Assembly (NCBI GenBank): GCA_017555025.1
Contig: JAFZHC010000006.1
Location: forward strand, 1 to 64,000
Direction: 5' to 3'
From: Akkermansia sp.
GTDB taxonomy: Bacteria; Verrucomicrobiota; Verrucomicrobiia; Verrucomicrobiales; Akkermansiaceae
DNA: 64,000 nucleotides
The notes beneath the pieces were generated by a model. It was not told the origin of the DNA. It saw only the letters and a list, made by a program, of their open reading frames with translations, and did not search any database. The translations under genes and the position numbers were made by a program. Shown here one piece after another: positions 56,386 through 64,000 of the stretch. Each line of letters opens with the position of its first letter. The stretch's first letter is position 1.

Positions 56386-59300
56386 TTACATCTCCTGCAG
56401 GAATTTAAGGGCTTCGCGGAGCTTTTCGTGGGGGCGGGTTTTGGAGAGTCGGGGGAATCGGCGGTCGAGGAGGATGTAGTCCTTGTTGCGGGTAAGCATG
56501 AGCTTTTGCCCGGCGATTTCGACGGAGGTGATGTTGCGGTGGGAGGCCAGAATTTTAATCTTGTGTGAGATGAGGAGGTTGCGAGCGGGGCGAGGCAGGG
56601 GGCCGAAACGGTCTATCCATTGGCGCTCCAGGTCGTCAACATTATCTGTGGTGAGAGCTTTGGCCAGCTGAGTGTAGCATGCCATGCGGGTTTGTGTGCT
56701 TTCCACCCAGGCTTCGGGGATAAATGCGCCAATGAGTTTGTCTGCATCGGGGCGGGTGGTGAGTACGGCTTCGCTCACACAGAGGAAGTCTGCTTTAAGC
56801 TGAGCATCTGCACGTACGGTAGGGGCTTTGCCCTGCAGCCGTTCAATGGATTGCCGCAGTAATTGGCAGTACAGTTCGAAGCCGATGGCGGCGATATGGC
56901 CGCTTTGCTGGGTGCCTAGCAAGTTGCCGGCTCCGCGAATTTCGAGGTCGCGCATGGCTATCTTAAAGCCGCTGCCCAGTTCGGTGTATTGTTTAATGGC
57001 GGCTACGCGCTTGCGAGCGTCTGAGGTACAGAGCGCATCCGGCGGGAGTAACAGATAGGCGTAGGCACGGTGCCCGCCGCGTCCCACGCGTCCGCGTAGC
57101 TGGTAGAGGTCTGCCAGCCCGAAGCGGTCTGCTCGGTCGATGATGATGGTGTTGGCGTTGGGAATATCGATGCCACTCTCAATGATGGTTGTTGACAGCA
57201 GCACATCTGCTTTACCTGCCACAAAGTCGCGCATCACACATTCCAAATCTCCTTTATCCATTTGCCCGTGGCCGATGACAATTCGGGCGCGGGGGACGAG
57301 TTTTTGCAGGGTTGCTGCGGTCTGGTGGATGCTTTGTACGCGGTTATGCAAGAAAAAGACCTGCCCATTGCGGGCGAGTTCGCGCTCTATGGCGCGGGCT
57401 ATGAGCTCCTCGCTGTAGGGGCATACCGCAGTTTGTACGGGTAGGCGGTTAAGCGGAGCCGTGTCGATGGTGCTCATGTCTCTTGCGCCCATGAGCGCCA
57501 CATAAAGCGTGCGCGGAATGGGGGTTGCGGAGAGCGTAAGCATGTCTACCATTCGGAACATGCGCTTGAACTGCTCCTTATGGCGCACGCCAAAACGTTG
57601 TTCCTCATCAATGACGGCCAGCCCCAGATTTTTGAAACTTACGTTTTTGGATATGAGTCGGTGGGTGCCAATCACAATATCAACGTCACCTCGCCTCATG
57701 CCTTCTATGATTTCAGCCGCTTTTTTTGCCGGAGTAAAACGACTGAGCAGCTCAATGCGAACGGGATATTCGCTCATGCGGCTGCGGAAGGTTCGGTAGT
57801 GCTGGTCTGCCAGTACCGTGGTGGGGGCCAGTACGGCAGCCTGGCGCCCGCCGGTTACACATTTGAAAGCTGCGCGGATGGCAACTTCTGTTTTACCGAA
57901 ACCGACATCGCCGCAGATGAGGCGATCCATGGGGCGCGGTGCCTCCATGTCTGCTTTGCATTGGTTAATGGCTCGCAACTGGTCGGGGGTCTCCCGGTAG
58001 GGGAAGGAGCTTTCAAACTGCCACATCCATGAGGAGTCGGCAGGGTGAGCGTAGCCGGAATTACTTTCTCGCTCTGCCTGTACTTCGAGCAATTGGGCGG
58101 CATAGTCTTGCACGGCTCGTTCGGCGGCTTGACAGGCCCGCTTCCATCGGGCATCACCCAAGCGGGAAAGCTCGGGTGTTTTAGCTCCAAGCCCCACATA
58201 TTTACTCACCAGATGGCTTTGTTGCAGGGGGATACGCAGCAATACTCCTCCTGCATATTGGATATGTAGTTCCTGCTCGCCTGTCTTATCATCCTGCACA
58301 ATCCCGACAAAGCGTCCCAAACCATGTGCTGAGTGAATTACGAGGTCGCCCGGAGCAATTTCACGCAGGGGGGCTTGTGCTCGTTCGCGGCGTAAACGGT
58401 CTTCTCGGTCATCACGTTTGCGGGCGCGGGGGGATGAGTAGCGTCCGAACAGTTCTGCGGCAGAGAGTACTGCCAAGCCGGCACCGGGAACGGTAAAGCC
58501 GAAGGGTAGGTCGCCATCCCGGCTTTGTACGGCTCGCCAGGCCTCATCTTCGCCACATATTTCTTCAAAGCGATTTTTCTCACCTTCATGGGGGAAATAC
58601 ATCACCATACGCCACTTTTGCTCGCGCCATTGCAGCAAGCTGCGGCGTGCAAGTTCGCGGCGAGCCTCTTGCATGACGAAGTCGCCGGTATCAAAGCTAC
58701 CCAGCGGTGTGCCGAAGAATGCCAGATTGTCTTTCTCGTTCAGCTTATCCAGCTCAGGAGCCACGTCTACTACATCCGGCGGGGTTTCGAAGATGAGCAC
58801 ATTGCCGGGTTCACCACAACCGGGCAGGGAGACTATCCAGTCATCCCGATTGATAAGGTCACGCAGCGGTCGGTCTGCCGGGGGCTCATCCAAGACTAAT
58901 TCGGCATCCGGTAACTTACGGAAGGAGAGCTGACTGTCAATGTCAAAAGCGCGAATGCTTTCTATCTCATCGCCGAAAAACTCAATGCGAAGCGGCCAGG
59001 GCGATTGCAGGGGGAATACATCCAGAATACCGCCACGCAGGCTCCATTGGCTGCGTGCCGTCACTTGTTCGACTCGCTCAAACCCATGGGCGGATAGGGC
59101 GGCGCTCAGAGCATCGGGGGCATATTCGTCACCTACTTTCAGGTATATGGCCGTGTCATCGGCTGTATTGCTGAAAGCCGGTACCGGCTGATTAAGAGCT
59201 GTGGCTGTCACTACCACCACTTGCGGCGCCTGTGGTGGCGAAGAAATTGCACGGAGGGCTTCTAAGCGTTCTGCTGCCAAATCCGGGTCGCTCAGACCAT

Positions 59301-59556
59301 TGTTGACATGTATTTCCCGCTCGGGGATGAAGATGCAGGGCGTTTCCCACAGCGGGAGTTCCGCCGCTATGCGCTCCTGCATGGGCAACGCATCTGCTAT
59401 AGCCCATATCCGGCGGGGTGTGCGGCTTTGCGCTGCAACCAGTGCTACGACAAACGCATGCGCTGCCGGGCAGGTGCGGGGAAATACCAGAGGGGCTTCT
59501 CTGGTGTTGTCAGTGTACAACCGACCGAGCTCAGCGGCGAACGCTGGGCTTCGCAT
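56386..59556 (-). CDS. mfd: Transcription-repair coupling factor Mfd
   Basis: Removes stalled RNA polymerase from DNA damage and recruits UvrA. 1056 residues: a UvrB-like N-terminal region (about 1-330), an RNA-polymerase-interaction domain (GDLVIHSAHGLGRFVGIVQDD, about 402), and RecG-type helicase motifs GDVGFGKTEVAIRAAF (about 546), VIDEEQRFGVRHKE (about 650) and QLRGRVGRGGHRAYAYLL (about 830). The C-terminal TRCF domain ends the protein. About 90 residues shorter than E. coli Mfd, mainly in the N-terminal part. ATG 59556 is preferred over TTG 59583 but homologues may decide. It is downstream of fabH, after a terminator. Confidence 0.95.
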   Translation of the reverse strand: MRSPAFAAELGRLYTDNTREAPLVFPRTCPAAHAFVVALVAAQSRTPRRIWAIADALPMQERIAAELPLWETPCIFIPEREIHVNNGLSDPDLAAERLEALRAISSPPQAPQVVVVTATALNQPVPAFSNTADDTAIYLKVGDEYAPDALSAALSAHGFERVEQVTARSQWSLRGGILDVFPLQSPWPLRIEFFGDEIESIRAFDIDSQLSFRKLPDAELVLDEPPADRPLRDLINRDDWIVSLPGCGEPGNVLIFETPPDVVDVAPELDKLNEKDNLAFFGTPLGSFDTGDFVMQEARRELARRSLLQWREQKWRMVMYFPHEGEKNRFEEICGEDEAWRAVQSRDGDLPFGFTVPGAGLAVLSAAELFGRYSSPRARKRDDREDRLRRERAQAPLREIAPGDLVIHSAHGLGRFVGIVQDDKTGEQELHIQYAGGVLLRIPLQQSHLVSKYVGLGAKTPELSRLGDARWKRACQAAERAVQDYAAQLLEVQAERESNSGYAHPADSSWMWQFESSFPYRETPDQLRAINQCKADMEAPRPMDRLICGDVGFGKTEVAIRAAFKCVTGGRQAAVLAPTTVLADQHYRTFRSRMSEYPVRIELLSRFTPAKKAAEIIEGMRRGDVDIVIGTHRLISKNVSFKNLGLAVIDEEQRFGVRHKEQFKRMFRMVDMLTLSATPIPRTLYVALMGARDMSTIDTAPLNRLPVQTAVCPYSEELIARAIERELARNGQVFFLHNRVQSIHQTAATLQKLVPRARIVIGHGQMDKGDLECVMRDFVAGKADVLLSTTIIESGIDIPNANTIIIDRADRFGLADLYQLRGRVGRGGHRAYAYLLLPPDALCTSDARKRVAAIKQYTELGSGFKIAMRDLEIRGAGNLLGTQQSGHIAAIGFELYCQLLRQSIERLQGKAPTVRADAQLKADFLCVSEAVLTTRPDADKLIGAFIPEAWVESTQTRMACYTQLAKALTTDNVDDLERQWIDRFGPLPRPARNLLISHKIKILASHRNITSVEIAGQKLMLTRNKDYILLDRRFPRLSKTRPHEKLREALKFLQEM

Positions 59557-59618
59557 GACGTAGCTTGTGAGTCGCAATGACAAAAGAAAAAGAGAAAAGG
59601 AAGCCCACCGGTCGAAAA

Positions 59619-59670
59619 GAACAAGTGCGGCTCGCTCCTCCGTTGGAGAAGTGCAAGCCGCAGCCTGTTC
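59619..59670 (-). terminator. Terminator of fabH
   Basis: An imperfect long hairpin: GAACA/TGTTC and TGCGGCT/AGCCGCA stems enclose an inner CTCC/GGAG loop. It is followed in the minus direction by TTTT. Confidence 0.7.
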
Positions 59671-59694
59671 TTAATGATGGTAAGTCTGTCCCTT

Positions 59695-60711
59695 TTACAG
59701 GCGAATGGCAGCACTACTCCATGTAAGGCCGGCACCGAAGGTGACCATCAGCACAATGTCGCCCTTCTTGGCTTTGCCGGAGCGAATGGCTTCATCCAGA
59801 GCGATGGCGCAAGCTGCGCCGGAGGTGTTGCCGTACTTCTGAAGGTTGATGAAAACTCGCTCTACCGGGATGCCCAGACGCTGCGCTACAGCATTGATGA
59901 TGCGCAGGTTGGCCTGGTGGGGGATAACCACATCCACTTCTTCGGGCTTAATGCCTGTACGCTCAATCAGAGAGAGGGCAGAGTCCTTCATGTGAGCCAC
60001 CGCGTAGCGGAACACTTCGTTACCGCGCATGGCCAGCGTGTAGAGCTTTTCGTGGATGTTTTCTTCCGTGGTGGGAATGGCTGAGCCACCACCGGGTACC
60101 AGCAGCAAATCAGTCAGCGTGCCATCAGAACCAATGTCAGAGGCAAGAATGGCGCTATCACCATCAATGCCTGTACCTGTGCGCAGCACAGCAGCACCGG
60201 CGCCGTCGCCGAAGAGTACGCAGGTGCTGCGGTCTTCCCAGTTGACGATATGGCTGAGCTTTTCAGAGGAAATAATGAGAGCTGTTTTTGCCTGACCGCA
60301 GCCAATGTACTGCACAGCTGTTTTCAGCGCGAAGAGGAAGCTGGAACAAGCAGCAGAAATATCGAAAGCCGCAGCATTCACCGCGCCGATGTTGGCTTGC
60401 ACATAGCAGGCGGTGGAGGGGGTGAATGTATCCGGCGTTACGGTGCCGACGATGATGAGGTCAATTTCTTCGGGCGTTACGCCTGCAGCTTCCATGGCCT
60501 TCTTGGCGGCCTGGGTGGCCATATCACTGGTTTTTTCGCCGGGGGCTGCAATGCGGCGCTCCTCAATGCCGGTGCGCTCGATAATCCACTCATTGGAGGT
60601 TTCCACCATCTTCTCCAAATCAGAGTTGGTCAGGCGGGTTTCAGGAACATAAGAACCGGTACCGATGAGAGCCACCGGCAGGCGTTTGAAAGGCTTGGTG
60701 AGATCGTTCAT
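59695..60711 (-). CDS. fabH: 3-oxoacyl-ACP synthase III (KAS III)
   Basis: Starts fatty-acid synthesis by condensing acetyl-CoA with malonyl-ACP. 338 residues with the KAS III triad: cysteine in AFDISAACSSFLFAL (about 118), histidine in VVIPHQANLRIINAVA (about 255), and asparagine in YGNTSGAACAIALDEA (about 285). The N-terminus VALIGTGSYVPETRLTNSDL is typical. ATG 60711 gives this start; reading is open upstream to 60816 but without family likeness. The usual plsX or fabD neighbours are absent. Confidence 0.95.
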   Translation of the reverse strand: MNDLTKPFKRLPVALIGTGSYVPETRLTNSDLEKMVETSNEWIIERTGIEERRIAAPGEKTSDMATQAAKKAMEAAGVTPEEIDLIIVGTVTPDTFTPSTACYVQANIGAVNAAAFDISAACSSFLFALKTAVQYIGCGQAKTALIISSEKLSHIVNWEDRSTCVLFGDGAGAAVLRTGTGIDGDSAILASDIGSDGTLTDLLLVPGGGSAIPTTEENIHEKLYTLAMRGNEVFRYAVAHMKDSALSLIERTGIKPEEVDVVIPHQANLRIINAVAQRLGIPVERVFINLQKYGNTSGAACAIALDEAIRSGKAKKGDIVLMVTFGAGLTWSSAAIRL

Positions 60712-60867
60712 AGCTTGTGCAATTCGGTATGATGATAGAGTCTCTCCCTCTTGGGAACAGCTCGATTCTATCATAAAGCTAGAGGGAACGCTAGCTTTTT
60801 CTGCGATTTCTATCAAAAAATAGTAATTTTTCGGGAAAACTGATTAAAAAAGAGCTTCTTTTGTCTC

Positions 60868-61080
60868 TTATTTGTGAAGATGTGAACGCGGAATGGGAAT
60901 TGTGTCTATCAGGTTATTACCGTCTTCGCCAATCAACTGCAAGCCTTCCGCCGTTTCGCGAATGCCGAGTTTGTCAAAAGACGGAAAATCTTCGCTATAC
61001 CGACTGGTAGTAACGACCATCGGGTAGTTCGATAGTCAGTTTTTTATCAAACCATAAAGGTATTAAGAAGGCGAAGAGTC
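60868..61080 (-). pseudogene. Possible frameshifted 3' remnant of an unknown gene
   Basis: The 440-base spacer between fabH and the outer-membrane-protein gene is not empty. On the minus strand an open frame of 50 codons (61020 to 60868) reads MVVTTSRYSEDFPSFDKL and goes on with GIRETAEGLQLIGEDG. Just upstream another frame reads LWFDKKLTIELPDG up to the same point. Joined by one frameshift near 61017, they look like the end of one protein. I do not recognise the family, and the coding claim rests only on protein-like composition. Confidence 0.35.
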
Positions 61081-61219
61081 AGACCTGCCGAGGCCTCGGG
61101 TATGTGGCTTATCGGCAGATATCTGTTTAGCACAAGTTTGAAAGTTGCACATGTCTATGGGAAGTCATGAGTTCCGGAATTGTTCAATAATGTGTTGGTG
61201 CGCATATGTAATATAACAC

Positions 61220-61248
61220 TTGCGGAATAGTGCAAGAGGTGCTAGAAT
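61220..61248 (+). promoter_or_regulatory. Leaderless promoter of the outer membrane protein gene
   Basis: TTGCGG (61220-61225), 17-base spacer ending TGC, TAGAAT (61243-61248), 6 bases, ATG at 61255. Confidence 0.7.
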
Positions 61249-61254
61249 GCTCTT

Positions 61255-62151
61255 ATGAGAGTGACTGCTATTATTGCTGCGTTTGCTGCGATTGTGGGTG
61301 CTGCACAGGCCGGAGGATGGCACTATGGTTTGCCGGATTCAGGCTTGGCTCCCAGCTATGGCAAGATGGAATTTTATACCCGCATGGCGGAGCGCCATGG
61401 TGAGGCTTCAGACTTCAGCCTGCAAAGTTATGCTTTGACCATTCCTCTGGCTGATCCTCGCAAGACCGGATTCGGCGATACGTTGCTCAATATGCAGCTG
61501 GATGCCAAAGTGAGCATTATAAATGGCGGTGGGACTTTTCGGCTTGAAAATGAAACCCTATACAACCTTGCGCTGCCCATTACGTTTATCACTCCGATGG
61601 GGAATGGTAATAGGTGGACATATGGTGCTGCACCTGAAATGGCTGCCGATAGCGAAACCATTTCCAAAGGCCTGGATTTAACGCTGTATGCTTTCTACAC
61701 CATTAAGAACAGCGAACATTTTAATTATTCGCTGGGGCTGGCTGCCTCTCCTCGCTTTGCCGAGTATCTGGTGCTGCCGATGGTACGTTTTGAGTGGACC
61801 CCGAATGAGCGTTGGTCGGTAGATTTGAATATGTATGAGCTCCGGGCTCTTTATCATGCTACGAATCGTTTGGCTGTTGGCCCTTTCATGTCAGCCCGTG
61901 GTGGTGTGTGGGCTGTGGAAACGGAGCGGGGAGCCCGCATGTTGCGTGTGCGTTCTCTGGTGGCGGGTGTTACGATGGAGTATGATTTCTCTCAACCCGG
62001 GCAGACTAAGCGCGTGATTACGGCAGCGCTGGGCTCGCCCATTACTTCGCATGCTCAATTCTGTAATCGCACCGCCGGTAAGGATGCATACGAAAGCCAT
62101 CACTACAAGCCCGGTCTGTACATCGCGGTGGGGGTGGATTTTCGTTTCTGA
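61255..62151 (+). CDS. Outer-membrane beta-barrel protein candidate
   Basis: 298 residues with a signal peptide (1-19, cleavage AQA-G). The mature protein is made of alternating strands with aromatic belts (KMEFYTRMAERHG, FSLQSYALTIPL, YNLALPITFITPM, LDLTLYAFYTIKN, FNYSLGLAASPRF) and ends in a strand with terminal phenylalanine (GLYIAVGVDFRF), the usual BAM recognition ending. I cannot name the family; the barrel may have about 12 strands. It converges with the DUF1287 genes, and its stop is 10 bases before theirs. Confidence 0.72.
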   Translation: MRVTAIIAAFAAIVGAAQAGGWHYGLPDSGLAPSYGKMEFYTRMAERHGEASDFSLQSYALTIPLADPRKTGFGDTLLNMQLDAKVSIINGGGTFRLENETLYNLALPITFITPMGNGNRWTYGAAPEMAADSETISKGLDLTLYAFYTIKNSEHFNYSLGLAASPRFAEYLVLPMVRFEWTPNERWSVDLNMYELRALYHATNRLAVGPFMSARGGVWAVETERGARMLRVRSLVAGVTMEYDFSQPGQTKRVITAALGSPITSHAQFCNRTAGKDAYESHHYKPGLYIAVGVDFRF

Positions 62152-62161
62152 TGCGTTTACT

Positions 62162-62722
62162 TCAGAATTTTACCCGGTAATGCCCGGTGAGGGGGAATGT
62201 GAAGAGGCAATCTTCTTCCTCGGTACCAGCCCCGATATTGTGGATGATGAGCGGTATGCCGTCTTCATTTTTGCGGTCGCTTACAATCATGATGTGAGGC
62301 AGGCTGCCGCCAACGGTGCAGGTAACTAAGTCTCCGGGGCGGTAATCGGTCGGTTTGTTTGTTACCGGTAAGCTCCATCCCCTACGCTTAAAGAATGTCT
62401 GGAGGTTGGGCACCCGTCGGTGGTCGATGTTTTTGTCGGGGCGCTTTAGCCCCCAGCGTTTAGGGTAACAGGAAAAATGTTGTTTCATGTCCTCGTGCAC
62501 CTCTCTTTGCAGGTCAAATCCTTTGAGTCGCAGGGCTCGAATAACCACATCGGTGCACACCCCTCGTTCTATCGGTACATCACCGCCGGGGTAACTGAGC
62601 CGTTCGTATGACCCATCATATTCAACGGTAACGCCTATCTGACGTCGTGCCAGTTCGGGCAGGTCGGTAGAGGCGAAAGCTGCACCGGTCAGCGCAGTAA
62701 GTAGTGCAAGGACTGTTTTCAT
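62162..62722 (-). CDS. DUF1287 exported protein, copy 2
   Basis: 186 residues with a signal peptide (1-17, AFA-S). The DUF1287 core begins ARRQIGVTVEYDGSYERLSYPGGDVPIERGVCTDVVIRALRLKGFDLQ with an invariant-looking GVCTDVV cysteine. KRPDKNIDHRRVPNLQTFFKRRGW and PGDLVTCTV..LPHIMIVSDR..DGIPLIIHNIGAGT follow, a Cys-His-type arrangement like NlpC/P60 or transglutaminase-like hydrolases. A cell-wall peptidase role is possible but untested. It follows copy 1 after 20 bases. Confidence 0.85.
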   Translation of the reverse strand: MKTVLALLTALTGAAFASTDLPELARRQIGVTVEYDGSYERLSYPGGDVPIERGVCTDVVIRALRLKGFDLQREVHEDMKQHFSCYPKRWGLKRPDKNIDHRRVPNLQTFFKRRGWSLPVTNKPTDYRPGDLVTCTVGGSLPHIMIVSDRKNEDGIPLIIHNIGAGTEEEDCLFTFPLTGHYRVKF

Positions 62723-62742
62723 GTTATCGGCAGGAGCTGGAA

Positions 62743-63414
62743 TTATTTATAAACAGGGCGATAGTGCCCGGTGAGGGTAAAAGTGAAGAGTTGAGGGTTT
62801 TCTCGTGTGCCATTGCCCAGATTATGAATAACCATGGGGGTGCCGTTGGAGGTAGCCCTGTCACTCACCACCATAATGTGAGGGCGCCCGCTGCTTACCC
62901 GGCAGGTTACAATATCCCCCGGTTTGTAATCGGCCGAATTGTTGCTTACGGGCAGACTCCACCCCTGGCGGGTAAAATAAACCTGCAGGTTGGGTACCCG
63001 GCGGTGGTCGATATTTTTATCAGGGCGCTTGAGCCCCCAGTTTTTCGGGTAAAGGGAGAAGTTGCGTTTCATATCCTCATGTACTTCCTTTTGCAGATCA
63101 ATACCCTTGAGCCTCATGGCTCGGATGACGACATCGGTGCATACTCCCCTCTCTATCGGAACATCACCACCGGGGTATGATAGTGATTCATAGGACGGGT
63201 CATATTTAATCGTTACGCCTATTTGACGGCGAGCCATAACTGCCAGATTGTCAGGTTCTGCCGGTAGCTCAGTATAACTGAAATTCCCGGGCAGGTATTG
63301 CTGAATGAAAGGCTCATACTTCTTGTAGGCCGGCCAGAAGTGAATAATCAGCGGTATGGCAACGGCTAACAGAATGTGAAATACAATAAGTGAAATGATG
63401 ATTCGTTTTTTCAT
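62743..63414 (-). CDS. DUF1287 membrane-anchored protein, copy 1
   Basis: 223 residues. The core is almost the same as in copy 2 (ARRQIGVTIKYDPSYESLSYPGGDVPIERGVCTDVVIRAMRLKG; LKRPDKNIDHRRVPNLQVYF; PHIMVVSDRATSNGTPMVIHNLGNGT). Its N-terminus, however, is a longer hydrophobic anchor (about 5-24: IIISLIVFHILLAVAIPLIIHFW) followed by a 35-residue linker. Start ATG 63414 is chosen because it lies 22 bases after the preceding stop; longer starts would overlap that gene. Tandem duplication with one anchored and one freely exported product. Confidence 0.85.
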   Translation of the reverse strand: MKKRIIISLIVFHILLAVAIPLIIHFWPAYKKYEPFIQQYLPGNFSYTELPAEPDNLAVMARRQIGVTIKYDPSYESLSYPGGDVPIERGVCTDVVIRAMRLKGIDLQKEVHEDMKRNFSLYPKNWGLKRPDKNIDHRRVPNLQVYFTRQGWSLPVSNNSADYKPGDIVTCRVSSGRPHIMVVSDRATSNGTPMVIHNLGNGTRENPQLFTFTLTGHYRPVYK

Positions 63415-63436
63415 GAGCTGGGTAATGAGGTGAAAA

Positions 63437-64000
63437 TTAAGATTTTTTGCGGTCTGCATGAGTACCGGTCTGGCCGGCCTCTCGTTCGAGTGCGCGTTGT
63501 TTCCAGAGCGGAATGTTAGCCTTGCGTGCTTTTGCCTTGCGCTTTCTCTCACGTTTTTCGGCTGCGCGTGCCTGTTCTTCGGCAAGCCTTTGTTCAGCTT
63601 CGCGTGCTATACGAGCGTCTTCTATGCGCTTCTGAACCCTCGATGAATGTTCATCGCCGGCTGAGGTAATAGTCCAGGGGCAGCGCGGGTCGGTGCCCGA
63701 TTCAGTGATGGGCAGGCATACCATATCCGAATCAATGAAACGAATCTGGCGATACAGCAAATCCTTAATAGTGGCCAGAAGGCTCTTGGGCGGAAAGAGC
63801 CCGGTGCGAGCCAGCTCAATGGTGAAAGCTATGCGTATATGCTTGGCCTGTAGGCTCATGCGGGCAATGTCTCGCAGAGAAATACCCTCGGCCGGCTCTT
63901 CTTCCGGCGCACAGATGGCAGCAGCCCTCAGCAGGAAGAGGCAGTCCTTCACCTTGCGGCAGAGTTTATCCACCAAATCTCTCACCTTGGGGCGCGCATT
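63437..64000 (-). CDS. Hypothetical protein with basic coiled-coil tail (5' end outside window)
   Basis: At least 187 codons are open to the window edge, so the true start is probably beyond 64000; a GTG at 63985 exists. The N-terminal part seen (VDKLCRKVKDCLFLLRAAAICAPEEEP..., IARMSLQAKHIRIAFTIELARTGLFPP) looks helical and may be the end of a regulator. The last 70 residues are a charged helix (RIEDARIAREAEQRLAEEQARAAEKRERKRKAKARKA). No signal peptide or known motif is visible in this part. It lies 22 bases before the DUF1287 pair, probably in one unit. Confidence 0.65.
   Translation of the reverse strand, partial: NARPKVRDLVDKLCRKVKDCLFLLRAAAICAPEEEPAEGISLRDIARMSLQAKHIRIAFTIELARTGLFPPKSLLATIKDLLYRQIRFIDSDMVCLPITESGTDPRCPWTITSAGDEHSSRVQKRIEDARIAREAEQRLAEEQARAAEKRERKRKAKARKANIPLWKQRALEREAGQTGTHADRKKS

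Noticed and set aside
1-64000. CRISPR arrays, rRNA or tRNA genes
   Set aside because: No regularly spaced direct repeats and no cloverleaf or rRNA-like sequence was seen on reading; a tRNAscan/Infernal run would be decisive.

Overview
The window looks like a chromosome segment of a Gram-negative bacterium, most likely from the Verrucomicrobiota (an Akkermansia-like gut member is my best guess, not proven). The outer membrane is implied by kdsA with LptA/LptC/LptB-type transport genes, by several lipoproteins and by an outer-membrane-barrel candidate. The lineage guess rests on a TIGR04073-type exosortase-associated protein, a sulfatase next to nagA-type amino-sugar metabolism, and sigma70-like TTGACA/TATAAT promoters, which argue against Bacteroidota. 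Ordinary housekeeping genes have balanced to high GC. Two stretches are visibly richer in A+T: 23.2-30.5 kb, and 32.8-34.0 kb, which appears empty. The 49.3-50.7 kb gene is also A+T-rich.

Layout. 0.1-4.7 kb: membrane protein, exported M3 metallopeptidase, small PH-like and YbjQ-type proteins. 4.8-6.2 kb: membrane-anchored GNAT enzyme and rubrerythrin. 6.4-10.8 kb: kdsA-lptC-like-lptA-like-lptB operon (Kdo synthesis and LPS export). 10.9-14.7 kb: degenerate E2-like protein, nagA, RNase D, gamma-carbonic anhydrase. 14.8-19.3 kb: gcvT-gcvH-gcvP glycine cleavage genes. 19.5-30.2 kb: accessory region with a broken DUF4143 ATPase, a Sel1-like protein, a membrane Ser/Thr kinase, two small regulators sharing a C-terminal module, and a seven-gene operon. 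That operon encodes a lipoprotein, two tandem SPFH (stomatin/prohibitin-like) proteins, an NfeD-like membrane protein, a 1021-residue membrane-anchored ankyrin protein and two coiled-coil lipoproteins. 30.6-40.4 kb: recQ, a PH-like membrane protein, an orphan adenine methyltransferase, and the radical-SAM pair ahbD-ahbC of the siroheme route to heme. 40.6-45.7 kb: MATE exporter, tmk, rpsU, a copper ATPase. 45.8-47.2 kb: a complete IS4-family insertion sequence with 15-bp inverted repeats and a 9-bp target duplication. 47.3-50.7 kb: GtrA-type cell-surface sugar cluster. 50.7-64 kb: isochorismate synthase, sulfatase, trigger factor, LemA-like protein, mfd, fabH, outer membrane protein candidate, and two tandem DUF1287 genes.

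Two features run through the whole window. First, at about 18 transcription units a good promoter lies so close to the start codon (6-11 bases between the -10 box and ATG) that the mRNA should be leaderless or nearly so; many of these have an extended -10 TG. Second, genes with a leader generally lack a recognisable Shine-Dalgarno sequence and have A/C/U-rich leaders instead. The most system-like candidate is the SPFH/NfeD/ankyrin/lipoprotein operon at 23.5-30.2 kb with its structured leader and its divergent regulator-kinase genes. Functions beyond family level there are inference.
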